DNA of 64,000 bases from JBAZAX01 sp964568625 (GTDB lineage: Bacteria; Babelota; Babeliae; Babelales; RVW-14), in the NCBI GenBank assembly GCA_964568625.1, contig CAZMQG010000001.1, positions 1 through 64,000 on the forward strand. The letters are read 5' to 3'. Positions within the stretch are counted from its first letter, which is position 1; each line of letters begins with the position of its first letter. Both the position numbers and the translations under genes were made by a program. Positions 36,891-44,972 of the stretch are shown in pieces. The notes beneath the pieces were generated by a model. It saw only the letters and a list, made by a program, of their open reading frames with translations. It searched no databases and was not told the origin of the DNA.

Positions 36891-37208
36891 ACGAATATCT
36901 ACGCCTATCAAAACCTGTAAAAAGTAGTTAAATTGATTTACAAAACTAAGTTTAGCATGCCCCTAAAATAAAAGCTAACCTTGATACAAAGCCATAATCT
37001 AACTAGAACGTTTTATTCAGAAAATTTAAAAAATCGGCAATTTTAGCGAAATTTTACATAAAATATCGATTTTTGTCAGTTAAAGCCAAATAATATCATC
37101 CAATTACGATTGACTGATATTATTGACTTATCCTTATCCATTTAATTATATTTGAAATATATGAAATATTAGGTATCAAAATACTAATCTTTAGGCAAGG
37201 GGGGAGTT
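36891..37208. other. Divergent spacer with promoter sequences
   Basis: About 318 AT-rich bases between rlmN and the 37209 gene. A plus-strand promoter is described separately; the rlmN promoter must also lie here but is not distinct. No RNA gene seen. Confidence 0.5.
37123..37151 (+). promoter_or_regulatory. Promoter of the 37209 gene
   Basis: TTGACT and TTATAT are separated by exactly 17 bases, giving a start near 37158, 50 bases before the ATG. Confidence 0.55.
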
Positions 37209-37757
37209 ATGAAATCACCAAAAATTTTATCAAAATTTCTGCCGTTAGCATGTCTGGTTGCACTGGCATATACAAATATAACCAAAGCATCGCGAAATTT
37301 TGATGCGGATAATCCACCAAATCCATTGGATGCCAAAAATGTTACACTTACCATTTATAATAATACAGACATGAAAATTAAGACGACTTTTTTTCTTGAA
37401 AATAAAAAAGTATACCCGGGGAAGATAATCGAACCAAGACAATCTCTTATATTTGAAGTAGAAGGAAGATACAATAAAAAGAAAGCCTATTTTAGATTTC
37501 GCCAGGCAGGGGACCAAGCAAAAGGCACTGGAGTAAAATTCTTTTATAAGCAAGTTGCAAAGTCAAGAGGTGCAAAAGTAGATGAAATATACTTACTACA
37601 AGATGAACAAAGTAATTTCATTATAAGTGCAACTCCTGATATCAATGCATTAACCACCATTCTTAGGGCGGATATAAATGCAAAATTACTTCCAGAGGCA
37701 AACGCAACTGAAAAACGTAAAAATTCTAAAAAAAGTAAACGTTCAAGACAAAATTAG
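37209..37757 (+). CDS. Exported protein of unknown function with basic tail
   Basis: A 182-residue protein with a signal peptide (ILSKFLPLACLVALAYTNITKA). The middle has beta-strand character (NVTLTIYNNTDMKIKTTFFL, then VYPGKIIEPRQSLIFEVEG), reminiscent of small immunoglobulin-like or lectin-like domains, without a family I can name. The last 14 residues are almost all Lys/Arg/Ser/Asn, resembling a nucleic-acid-binding or nuclear-localisation tail. A very strong GGGGGGAG site and a clear promoter suggest high expression. It converges with the 37837 gene at a shared terminator. Confidence 0.65.
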   Translation: MKSPKILSKFLPLACLVALAYTNITKASRNFDADNPPNPLDAKNVTLTIYNNTDMKIKTTFFLENKKVYPGKIIEPRQSLIFEVEGRYNKKKAYFRFRQAGDQAKGTGVKFFYKQVAKSRGAKVDEIYLLQDEQSNFIISATPDINALTTILRADINAKLLPEANATEKRKNSKKSKRSRQN

Positions 37758-37787
37758 AAGTTTTAGAAATACAACTAATTTAAAATG

Positions 37788-37824
37788 ATAAGGCGATAGC
37801 AATCAAAGGCTACCGCCTTATTTT
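37788..37824. terminator. Bidirectional terminator between converging genes
   Basis: A 13-position stem ATAAGGCGATAGC/GCTACCGCCTTAT with an 8-base loop. The single imperfect pair is a G-U on the minus-strand transcript; TTTT follows on the plus strand and ATTTTA on the minus. Confidence 0.8.
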
Positions 37825-37836
37825 AGTTAATCGCTT

Positions 37837-38769
37837 TTAATATTTAACCCCAACGTATGCAAAAAGAGGGTCATGCAATTTGCATCCAGTTCGTTCACTA
37901 AATTTGATGGGAATCTGTAGTATCGGAGCAGAAAGTTGTTTATTAAACTCATAAAATTCGCCTTCAACCAAATACCCATAAACTCCGCCTATTCTTAATA
38001 AACTGTTATGCTGAATAGTCAAAAATGGTTCTAGCGGCTTGTGTGTAAAATCTGATGCAATAAGCAGATCGCTTTGCGCCATTTCACCATGTTTAATTTG
38101 CAAAGCATATTCACTTATATCGTCATAAAAATCACACTTTAATTTTAAACTAAGCATGCAACATTCTTTTAAATATGAAAACCAATACAAAAACTGAAAA
38201 AACATAGCACTAAGCTCGTCAAATCGCAGGTAATATTCGTTAGTCACAGGCATAGCAACAAAATAAGGCTTATATAAATCATCAATAAGATTGATTTGTA
38301 TATTCAAAAAACCGCAATCAATTAATTTTGTAACAATAACAAGAGCCTCAAATAACCTTCCGGCTCCCAAAACTGTTACTGTAAGAATATGATCTCTTTG
38401 TTCAAACGCTCGTCTTACCTGTGACACAATTGCAAGATCAAACACCCCTCTTCGCTCCGGAAATTTAGTTCGATCAAGTTTACTACAAAAACATTCTCCC
38501 AAAAAGCCTAATACGTGCTCATCTCTTTTACTTTTAAATTCACGTATTTCAGAAATAAGCATCGCGACCGGCATGTGGGGTGTTCCTGGCGCAAATGCTT
38601 TATCCATAACACTTTTTATATGACTAAATTGCGTTAATTCACCATCACTAAAAGGCTTAGAATATCGTCCAAGCTCAATCGAACAATGTCCAGCATGACA
38701 GATATTATCAATAGACATAAGAAAAGACAAAATATAAAAAATAGAAGCGTTGCGCTTAATATTAAACAT
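37837..38769 (-). CDS. Exported Rossmann/methyltransferase-like protein
   Basis: A 310-residue protein. The ATG at 38769 is preferred over 38775, because TAGGA touches the first ATG but stands six bases from the second. A signal peptide (ASIFYILSFLMSIDNICHA) leads to a region with VTVLGAGRLFEALVIVTKL, then INLIDD, then LLIASDFTHKPLEPFL and LLRIGGVYGYLVEG. This order (glycine loop, acidic residue after strand 2, 'D' strand 4, then a 'GG.y' loop) is that of class I SAM methyltransferases, but no family is named. The fold is normally cytosolic. Its role outside the cytoplasm is unknown. Confidence 0.55.
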   Translation of the reverse strand: MFNIKRNASIFYILSFLMSIDNICHAGHCSIELGRYSKPFSDGELTQFSHIKSVMDKAFAPGTPHMPVAMLISEIREFKSKRDEHVLGFLGECFCSKLDRTKFPERRGVFDLAIVSQVRRAFEQRDHILTVTVLGAGRLFEALVIVTKLIDCGFLNIQINLIDDLYKPYFVAMPVTNEYYLRFDELSAMFFQFLYWFSYLKECCMLSLKLKCDFYDDISEYALQIKHGEMAQSDLLIASDFTHKPLEPFLTIQHNSLLRIGGVYGYLVEGEFYEFNKQLSAPILQIPIKFSERTGCKLHDPLFAYVGVKY

Positions 38770-38872
38770 GCTCATTCCTAGAAAAAATTATATTTAAAAA
38801 ATAAAAAATATTGATAACGTAAAAGCATTTTAGCAACTTATTTATTATTTGCAAAAATTACTAGATGCTAAA

Positions 38873-39988
38873 TTAAAGATTCTTAATTCCAATTCTATTC
38901 CAACCATCTGAAATTTTAGCAGCAACAGATTTATCAAAACAGACAGCAATTCCACAATCCCCACCACCAGCGCCAGAAAACTTAGATGCCGCCCCAAATT
39001 TCTGGGCTATTTGAATTAAGCATCCCAACTTTTTTGTTTCAAGATCGATCCCAGACTCAACCCCTAAATTAACAAGTAAATCTCGATTTTGATTTATCAA
39101 ATTAATTATTTCAACCTGATCACACTGTTCAAGAGCACTAACAAGCTTGCATACAACAGAATTTATTGCACCCATAATTTTTTGGTAGGCCTTCAAATTT
39201 TCTTGCTTAAATTTTTGCATCTTTTCAATCAATTTTGGGGTGAAAGCACTATAGCCAACAAACCCTATCAACAATTGCATATTCTCAGGCAACTTAATTT
39301 CGCTAATTCTTAAATCAGGCCAGTCTAACAAAACAATATTACTTATATTTTTTGCAGAGCAAATCTCGTTTTTAAGCCATTCTGAATTAAAAATTTTGTA
39401 GATAATCGGCTTTTGATAAGTCGAACAGGCAACGTCAAATCCGCTGCCAAGTTTTCCCGATGCAGAGTAATGCGACAAGCATGCAAGTTTAAATACTAAC
39501 TCCAAGCCTTCACTTGAATCAATATTAAAATCATGAAACTTTAAAATAGACTTGCAAACGGCAACCGTTACAGCAGCACTACTCCCAAGCCCGGGTTTTA
39601 CAAAAATAGAGTCATCACTTTTGACAACAGATAACTCCGAATAAACTGATAATTCAAAAGGCTTTATTACAACACCCTGCTCAGTTAAAAACTGTAGGCA
39701 ATTTTTAATGACACAAAAACAGACATTGAATTTTGCAATAAGATGTTCAGGCAAAACTGGGGCAACGGAAAGGTGCCCCATAAGATTTTTCAGAGTCCAT
39801 TGCAGAATAACATTTTTTAACCCTATATTCTCAGAATTAAAAATAATTTTTTTGGATTCTTGAATTCGTGCTGTAACAAATTTATTAACAGGGAGAACTA
39901 TGCAACTATGCCCAGGCTCAAGAATGCTCCATTCTCCGGAGAGCATAATCTTACCCGGCGCTTTAACCTCAATCACCGGCCACTCCAC
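38873..39988 (-). CDS. Phosphomevalonate kinase, GHMP family
   Basis: A 371-residue GHMP kinase. KAPGKIMLSGEWSILEPG near residue 9, KPGLGSSAAVTVAV (ATP loop) near 133 and FSGAGGGDCGIAV near the end fit bacterial/fungal phosphomevalonate kinase, which makes mevalonate diphosphate. The start is a GTG overlapping the diphosphomevalonate decarboxylase gene by 20 bases; a GTG four codons later (39976) has GGAG six bases upstream and is equally possible. Mevalonate kinase and IDI are not in the window. Mevalonate kinase itself is a less likely reading. Confidence 0.8.
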   Translation of the reverse strand: MEWPVIEVKAPGKIMLSGEWSILEPGHSCIVLPVNKFVTARIQESKKIIFNSENIGLKNVILQWTLKNLMGHLSVAPVLPEHLIAKFNVCFCVIKNCLQFLTEQGVVIKPFELSVYSELSVVKSDDSIFVKPGLGSSAAVTVAVCKSILKFHDFNIDSSEGLELVFKLACLSHYSASGKLGSGFDVACSTYQKPIIYKIFNSEWLKNEICSAKNISNIVLLDWPDLRISEIKLPENMQLLIGFVGYSAFTPKLIEKMQKFKQENLKAYQKIMGAINSVVCKLVSALEQCDQVEIINLINQNRDLLVNLGVESGIDLETKKLGCLIQIAQKFGAASKFSGAGGGDCGIAVCFDKSVAAKISDGWNRIGIKNL

Positions 39989-40955
39989 TTATAATCGTTT
40001 GAATGTCTTCAATTATTTTAAGTTCAGATAAAATTTTATCCTGATACTTTTCAAGAGTTAGAATCTTAACATTAGGACCGGCATCAATTGTAAAATAACA
40101 CTGAATCCCATCAGCTCGTAATCGATTAACCAATTCAATAATTTTAATTGTTTTATCCGTCCAGTAATTTATTGTAGGAGTAGACGTATGCATTGTTTCA
40201 TGCATTTCAAGACAATCAACCTGTGCAAGTTCGCCAAGAGTCTCTAAGTCTTTATTTGCAATAGCATTCAGCATAGGTTTTATGCGTCTCTCAGAAGTTC
40301 CAAGCCAATCCTGATAGATTTTACTAGTCTTAGCAGTAATCTGCATAGCATGACTTGAACTTATAGGCTTCTGTTTGGCCTGAACCACTGCAATAATTAT
40401 TTTCAAATCAGGCCAATGATCAGCCTTAAAAAGCTGTTCTGAATACGAATCACTTCCCTGGGAGCAAACGCCTTTGTGCCACAGATTAAATCCACCCAGT
40501 ATAGACCTGGATGCAGATCCAGACCCACGACGTGCTAAAATTGAAAGTTCTCTAACATTAAGATTTAGACTACAAAGTTCATTCAACCCTTTTGCAAGAG
40601 CAGCAAAACCGCTTGCGCTGCTGGCAAGCCCTGCAGCAGTTGGAAAGTTATTTACAGAATTAATCTGGAAAAAAGAATCTTGTAGAAACACACCTTGTGG
40701 AGACTTGTGAGTTGCAAATTTTTTGCGAAAAATATGCAAAAATCGCAAAATTTTCACATTGGATTCGTCACTGGCAAAAGTCCCATTAAGCCTGATTGTA
40801 TCAGAATCAGTGAACCCTAATTCTGTAGTTGTTTTTAAAGCATCAAGGGAAATAGATATACTGCTTTTTGTCGGCAGCATAAAAAATTCATCTCTTTTTC
40901 CCCAGTATTTAATTAAAGCTATATTTGCATTTGCCGATGCGATAACGGTATTCAT
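39969..40955 (-). CDS. mvaD: Diphosphomevalonate decarboxylase
   Basis: A 328-residue GHMP enzyme with ANANIALIKYWGKRD at the start, FPTAAGLASSASGFAALA near residue 102, RRGSGSASRSILGG, and MHTSTPTINYWTD near 250. It converts mevalonate diphosphate to isopentenyl diphosphate, the last step of the mevalonate route, which supplies undecaprenyl phosphate for the wall. Overlap with the kinase implies co-translation. The mevalonate pathway is the minority route in bacteria and suggests acquisition. Confidence 0.93.
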   Translation of the reverse strand: MNTVIASANANIALIKYWGKRDEFFMLPTKSSISISLDALKTTTELGFTDSDTIRLNGTFASDESNVKILRFLHIFRKKFATHKSPQGVFLQDSFFQINSVNNFPTAAGLASSASGFAALAKGLNELCSLNLNVRELSILARRGSGSASRSILGGFNLWHKGVCSQGSDSYSEQLFKADHWPDLKIIIAVVQAKQKPISSSHAMQITAKTSKIYQDWLGTSERRIKPMLNAIANKDLETLGELAQVDCLEMHETMHTSTPTINYWTDKTIKIIELVNRLRADGIQCYFTIDAGPNVKILTLEKYQDKILSELKIIEDIQTIISGVAGD

Positions 40956-41064
40956 AACTAATTTTTGCCTTTAAAATCAACATAATCTTTATTTAAAAAT
41001 CCAAATGAGTTAAATTGAAAGTGATAATCAGTATAATATAAAAGTTAAATAAATTGAGAAAAAC

Positions 41065-41541
41065 ATGAGATATTCGTTTAAATCCGGGCTCGGTTTTGGA
41101 ATTACATCCGGAGTTATCACAACATTGGGACTCCTTGTAGGACTAAATGCCGGAACACAATCTAAGTTGGCAGTTATCGGTGGAATTTTAACAATTGCCA
41201 TCGCGGATACACTTTCAGATTCACTTGGAATGCATATCTCAAAAGAATTTGAATGCCGAACAACAGCAAAAGAAAACTGGGAAGCCACACTCGTAACATT
41301 TTTTTCCAAATTTTTTGTAGCTCTATCATTTATAGTCCCAACGATATACATGGATCTTGAAAAAGCAATAAAAGTTGGTGTCTTATGGGGACTTTTCCTT
41401 CTCTGTGCATTCAGTTATGTTATAGCAAAAGATAGAAAAGCAAACCCTTTGTATGTCATGGGTGAGCATGTTTTGATAGCATCTGTTGTAATATTAACTG
41501 TCCAAATTGTTGGAAATTTCATTAGAAATATTCTTATTTGA
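41065..41541 (+). CDS. VIT/CCC1-family membrane transporter, short form
   Basis: A 158-residue membrane protein with about five hydrophobic segments. GFGITSGVITTLGLLVGLNAG and ADTLSDSLGMHISKEFE match the two helices of the VIT1/CCC1 iron/manganese transporter family. The cytoplasmic metal-binding domain present in plant VIT1 is absent, as in short bacterial forms. The ribosome site is weak (GAGAAAAAC). It ends 12 bases from the converging USP gene. Confidence 0.75.
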   Translation: MRYSFKSGLGFGITSGVITTLGLLVGLNAGTQSKLAVIGGILTIAIADTLSDSLGMHISKEFECRTTAKENWEATLVTFFSKFFVALSFIVPTIYMDLEKAIKVGVLWGLFLLCAFSYVIAKDRKANPLYVMGEHVLIASVVILTVQIVGNFIRNILI

Positions 41542-41552
41542 TCAAAACAACA

Positions 41553-42605
41553 CTAACCCAAAGGATCTGGCCAGAAAAAAAGAACTCCACAGTCTAGTTT
41601 CTCTTTACAAATCAAATCATTTAGCATGTCTCTTGTATCTCCCGCAATTTTTCTTATCAAAGGACTATCCAAACATTCTCTGTAAAAATCATCACATAAA
41701 AACCAAGAATCACAATAGTTTACATAAGCCATGCAATGTCCATAAAATGGTTGTGCTAATTTTTCAAAATAAACCGCTTGCTTAGTTGCACATTTAACAG
41801 CTTTTAATTTATAGACTTTTTTAGTACTAATTTTAAAAGAAATTTGAGAAAACACAGATTCAAACCCAGATACAATTTCATAAAAAATCTCTGGCGCATA
41901 AATTAAATCTGATACATGTTTTACCACAAAAAGATCCAATGATGGAATAAAAAGAAAAAAGAAATCCAATCCGTAATCATTAAATCCATGAATAGGTAGA
42001 TTCAAATCTCCATAAACATATTGAATTCCATTATCAATGGGTAAACGCGTTATTTCTTTTAAAGCTATAATAGATTTTTTTTCGTGAGAATAAAAAAAAG
42101 CATGAAGTTCTGAATCCACTATTTCTTTTAATAAAAGGTATTCAGACAACAATACAATACCACCAAACCCACAATCCCAAAACTCTTGGTAATACATGCT
42201 GTTCATATATTTAAAGATCTCCCAGCATGGAGTATTTGAACAATTAATTATATGTTCACGTAATTCTGAAATTCTTAAATCTGAAAGTCTTTTCGAAGGT
42301 TCTCTTAAAAAAGACATTAATAACTCTTCATTGCAAGTAAATTTTTTAAGATTTTCTCTTAATATTTTTAATTGAACTTCCAACTCATTTTTAGGCTCTT
42401 TTGTTTGATCTATATATGAACAAAATTGGGGAGACTGCAATAAACATTGTAAGGTTGCATTACAAAAACAAATACCTCTTTCTGCGTCATTATAAAATGG
42501 AATAGGAAAGGTAGGTTGCCCAGGCAAAATAATTGAAAAAGCTAAAGAACAAAAGATTAGATTAATGCTTGTTGATAACATTAATAAAAATCTTATAACT
42601 TTCAT
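41553..42605 (-). CDS. Exported ubiquitin-specific-protease-like deubiquitinase
   Basis: A 350-residue protein. Residues 1-23 are a signal peptide (RFLLMLSTSINLIFCSLAF). GICFCNATLQCLLQSP at 44-59 matches the USP Cys box (GxxNxGNTCYMNATLQCL) with Cys46 as the nucleophile. GHCMAYVNYCDSWFLCDD at 289-306 matches the USP His box (GHYxAYVxxxxxWYxFDD) with His290 and Asp305/306. A strand YKLKAVKC, as in USPs, precedes the His box. USPs cut ubiquitin from proteins; bacteria lack ubiquitin, so the target would be a eukaryotic host. The fold is reduced (fingers domain largely missing) as in other bacterial effectors. Export by Sec is unusual for an effector. The RBS AGAGAG is adequate. Confidence 0.85.
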   Translation of the reverse strand: MKVIRFLLMLSTSINLIFCSLAFSIILPGQPTFPIPFYNDAERGICFCNATLQCLLQSPQFCSYIDQTKEPKNELEVQLKILRENLKKFTCNEELLMSFLREPSKRLSDLRISELREHIINCSNTPCWEIFKYMNSMYYQEFWDCGFGGIVLLSEYLLLKEIVDSELHAFFYSHEKKSIIALKEITRLPIDNGIQYVYGDLNLPIHGFNDYGLDFFFLFIPSLDLFVVKHVSDLIYAPEIFYEIVSGFESVFSQISFKISTKKVYKLKAVKCATKQAVYFEKLAQPFYGHCMAYVNYCDSWFLCDDFYRECLDSPLIRKIAGDTRDMLNDLICKEKLDCGVLFFWPDPLG

Positions 42606-42665
42606 AATCTCTCTTTTTAAAAATGATGCAAAAAAATTTTGATAAACACCTAGGAATCTAGGCTC

Positions 42666-43223
42666 CTAGCATAAATTGGCACCCAATTGAAGTAGAATTG
42701 TAACTATTCCTACATACCCCTTGATAGATGCATAAAATAAAGGCGTTTCACCGGAATTATCTTTGGCATTTACACTCGCACCTCTTGCAAGCAACAATCT
42801 AACCAATCCCTCATGCCCACCAAAGACTGCACAATGTAAAGGGGTAAATCCCAATAATGTTCTATAATTTATCTCCGATCCTTCATCCAAAAGAATCTGT
42901 GCTATATCTTCACGTCCACTACGTGCCGCTAAGTGTAAAGGTATTTCCCCAAATGTTTTTGATGGGATATTAACTAGTGCGCCATTTCTAATTAAAAATC
43001 GTACTCTTAAAGCATAACCATCTCTAACGGCTTTACAAAGTAAAGTTTCACCTACACAACCATTTTGAGCATTAACATCGCCACCTGCAAGAATTAGTTT
43101 TGTAATTTCCGTAAAATAGATTGTGTCTAATGCAATTCCTGCTCTATCCATAGCTTGCAACGCAAAGCCAATAAATAAGACACTATGTATTACACTAATC
43201 AAATATATATTTTTAAAATTCAT
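42666..43223 (-). CDS. Exported ankyrin-repeat protein
   Basis: A 185-residue protein from the ATG at 43223, which gives a signal peptide (YLISVIHSVLFIGFALQA); an open frame upstream overlaps cdsA. Four to five ankyrin units: GETLLCKAVRDGYALRV, GEIPLHLAARSGREDIA, GFTPLHCAVFGGHEGLV, GETPLFYASIKGYVGIV. Each ends with the usual L..GA.VN turn. Presumed host-protein binder. It lies just upstream of the deubiquitinase gene in the same direction (61 bases), which suggests joint expression. Confidence 0.8.
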   Translation of the reverse strand: MNFKNIYLISVIHSVLFIGFALQAMDRAGIALDTIYFTEITKLILAGGDVNAQNGCVGETLLCKAVRDGYALRVRFLIRNGALVNIPSKTFGEIPLHLAARSGREDIAQILLDEGSEINYRTLLGFTPLHCAVFGGHEGLVRLLLARGASVNAKDNSGETPLFYASIKGYVGIVTILLQLGANLC

Positions 43224-43258
43224 AGCAAATTTAGCCTCATGCCATATAAATGTTACAC

Positions 43259-43948
43259 TCAAAAAACTAAAATTAATGCCCATGTTAGTAAGACCGTAAA
43301 AAAAACAGAGTCAAACCGATCGAGAAAACCTCCATGCCCAGGTAGCACATTACCAACATCTTTTAAGCCTTTACGTCGTTTTAAAATGGAAATTAACATA
43401 CCACCAAGAAATGCTACCACTGTAAAAATTAACGACATTAAAAGAGTTATTGTAATTGTTAAAATAGTTATTTTGGAAAAATAATAACTAATAGGTTCAA
43501 TTTTAATTTTTGGTAAAATAAAGATGTTTAAAAGTAACACACCTACAAAGCTACCAAAAAATCCTTCCCAAGACTTGCCGGGACTAACTTTTGGGTAAAT
43601 CTTATGAACACCCCATGTCTTTCCAAAAAAATATCCAAATGTATCAGCTGTCCATGCAACCAAAAATGGATACAAAGGAAGAAACAAATCAATATAATGA
43701 AATCGATAGTTAAGAGAAATTAAACTTAACACCGGTAAAATTGGATAAAAAACGGTTACTATCCATGAATATGGGGAATCAAAATTAACAAGTTTTGGCC
43801 ATTCAAAAATAAGAACCAACGTAAGAATCATAAACAGCAACAATGAGAACATCGCAACTGAATGCAAGTATGCTCCACCAAAACAAAAAACAAGAATAAG
43901 CGATGTAAATAATCGCTTGATAAATTCAGCACTAAAAATAAAAATCAT
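43259..43948 (-). CDS. cdsA: Phosphatidate cytidylyltransferase
   Basis: A 229-residue membrane protein with about six helices. SPGKSWEGFFGSFVG and LPGHGGFLDRFDSVFFT are the CdsA signature (Asp-rich LDRFDS). It makes CDP-diacylglycerol from CTP and phosphatidate for phospholipid synthesis. The start is ATG at 43948 overlapping the truA stop by 4 bases (ATGA); an alternative start at 43984 lies inside truA. Confidence 0.93.
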   Translation of the reverse strand: MIFIFSAEFIKRLFTSLILVFCFGGAYLHSVAMFSLLLFMILTLVLIFEWPKLVNFDSPYSWIVTVFYPILPVLSLISLNYRFHYIDLFLPLYPFLVAWTADTFGYFFGKTWGVHKIYPKVSPGKSWEGFFGSFVGVLLLNIFILPKIKIEPISYYFSKITILTITITLLMSLIFTVVAFLGGMLISILKRRKGLKDVGNVLPGHGGFLDRFDSVFFTVLLTWALILVF

Positions 43949-44712
43949 TTCTTGTAAACCACCTTTCGCAAGCAAAGACCACACGCATCAGCTTTAAGCA
44001 ATGTTTGCCGTGGATCTGGATTATCTAACAACGTCTTTAGATAGTTTACAGATAAATTATTACGACGTGAAACATCTAATGCATATCCAATCATGCGACG
44101 AATTTGAAAACGAAGGAAACCAGGACCTTTTACAGACACTCTAAGTATTCCAAATCGATCGAATCTCTCTAATTTTATGCTATCAATTTTTCGCACGGTA
44201 TTTTTGTCATCTTCATCTACTTTGCAAAACGATCCAAAATCATGTTCCCCAATATACAAATTCAAAGATTTTTCAAATTTACCTAAATCAACCTGATCTA
44301 TAAACTTGTATAACCATCCATAACGAGCTAAAAATGGCAAAGGGCGCTTTAAAAAAATATGGTAGTAATACGTTTTTTGCTCAACATTAAAACACGCATG
44401 AAAACCATCTGGAACCGCTTGCAAATCACGAACCAAAACACTTTTGGGAAGCATATTATTCCAGGCTGATTTAATGATATTTAAATCCAAATCAATCGCT
44501 AGATTAAACATAGCTACCTGCTCCAATGCATGTACCCCTGAATCCGTACGTGATGCACCAATTAAATTTATTTGATAACCAAAGACCTTATGAAAAGACT
44601 CTTCTAACGTGGATGATACGGAAACTGCCTCCGGCTGCTTTTGCCAGCCAAAAAAATCAGTTCCATCATAAGCGACAACCGCTTTTATCTTTTGATTTTT
44701 CAACTTTTGCAT
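43945..44712 (-). CDS. truA: tRNA pseudouridine(38-40) synthase
   Basis: A 255-residue protein from ATG 44712 (GGGGAAAAAT before it; the open frame begins 29 codons earlier without support). AVVAYDGTDFFGWQKQP opens the normal TruA N-terminus, and RTDSGVHALEQVA has the catalytic Asp. It converts uridines 38-40 of many tRNAs to pseudouridine. Confidence 0.94.
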   Translation of the reverse strand: MQKLKNQKIKAVVAYDGTDFFGWQKQPEAVSVSSTLEESFHKVFGYQINLIGASRTDSGVHALEQVAMFNLAIDLDLNIIKSAWNNMLPKSVLVRDLQAVPDGFHACFNVEQKTYYYHIFLKRPLPFLARYGWLYKFIDQVDLGKFEKSLNLYIGEHDFGSFCKVDEDDKNTVRKIDSIKLERFDRFGILRVSVKGPGFLRFQIRRMIGYALDVSRRNNLSVNYLKTLLDNPDPRQTLLKADACGLCLRKVVYKK

Positions 44713-44795
44713 ATTTTTCCCCAAACTTGAGTTCTTTTTTGCAAAACAGAAATTTTTAACACTAAGATTATTATCCCCATAAAAATTAAGTACCC

Positions 44796-44823
44796 CCATC
44801 CAGGCGAACGCCTCGGACAGGGG
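44796..44823. repeat. Small degenerate hairpin element upstream of truA
   Basis: CCATCCAGGCGAACGCCTCG and GACAGGGG form an AGGCG/CGCCT hairpin with higher G+C than the surrounding spacer. It resembles the element near tRNA-Met read in the opposite direction. Confidence 0.4.
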
Positions 44824-44972
44824 AAATGGAGGTTATCAAGATTTATTTCAATCCGATCATACAATACATACATAAAAAAATCAAACTATTTCTTCCCAAA
44901 TTTTGCATAAGTAATTTTTACCTCTAAAACTATTTCAGTTAATGTATTTAATGTAAGCCAAAGACCAAAAAT

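Noticed and set aside
36891..36911. TTG start of rlmN seven codons upstream
   Set aside because: The ATG at 36890 begins the normal RlmN N-terminus and TTG starts are rare.
42652..42671. Terminator after the second ankyrin gene
   Set aside because: The 6-bp CTAGGA/TCCTAG hairpin overlaps the stop codon region and lacks a clear T-run on the minus strand.
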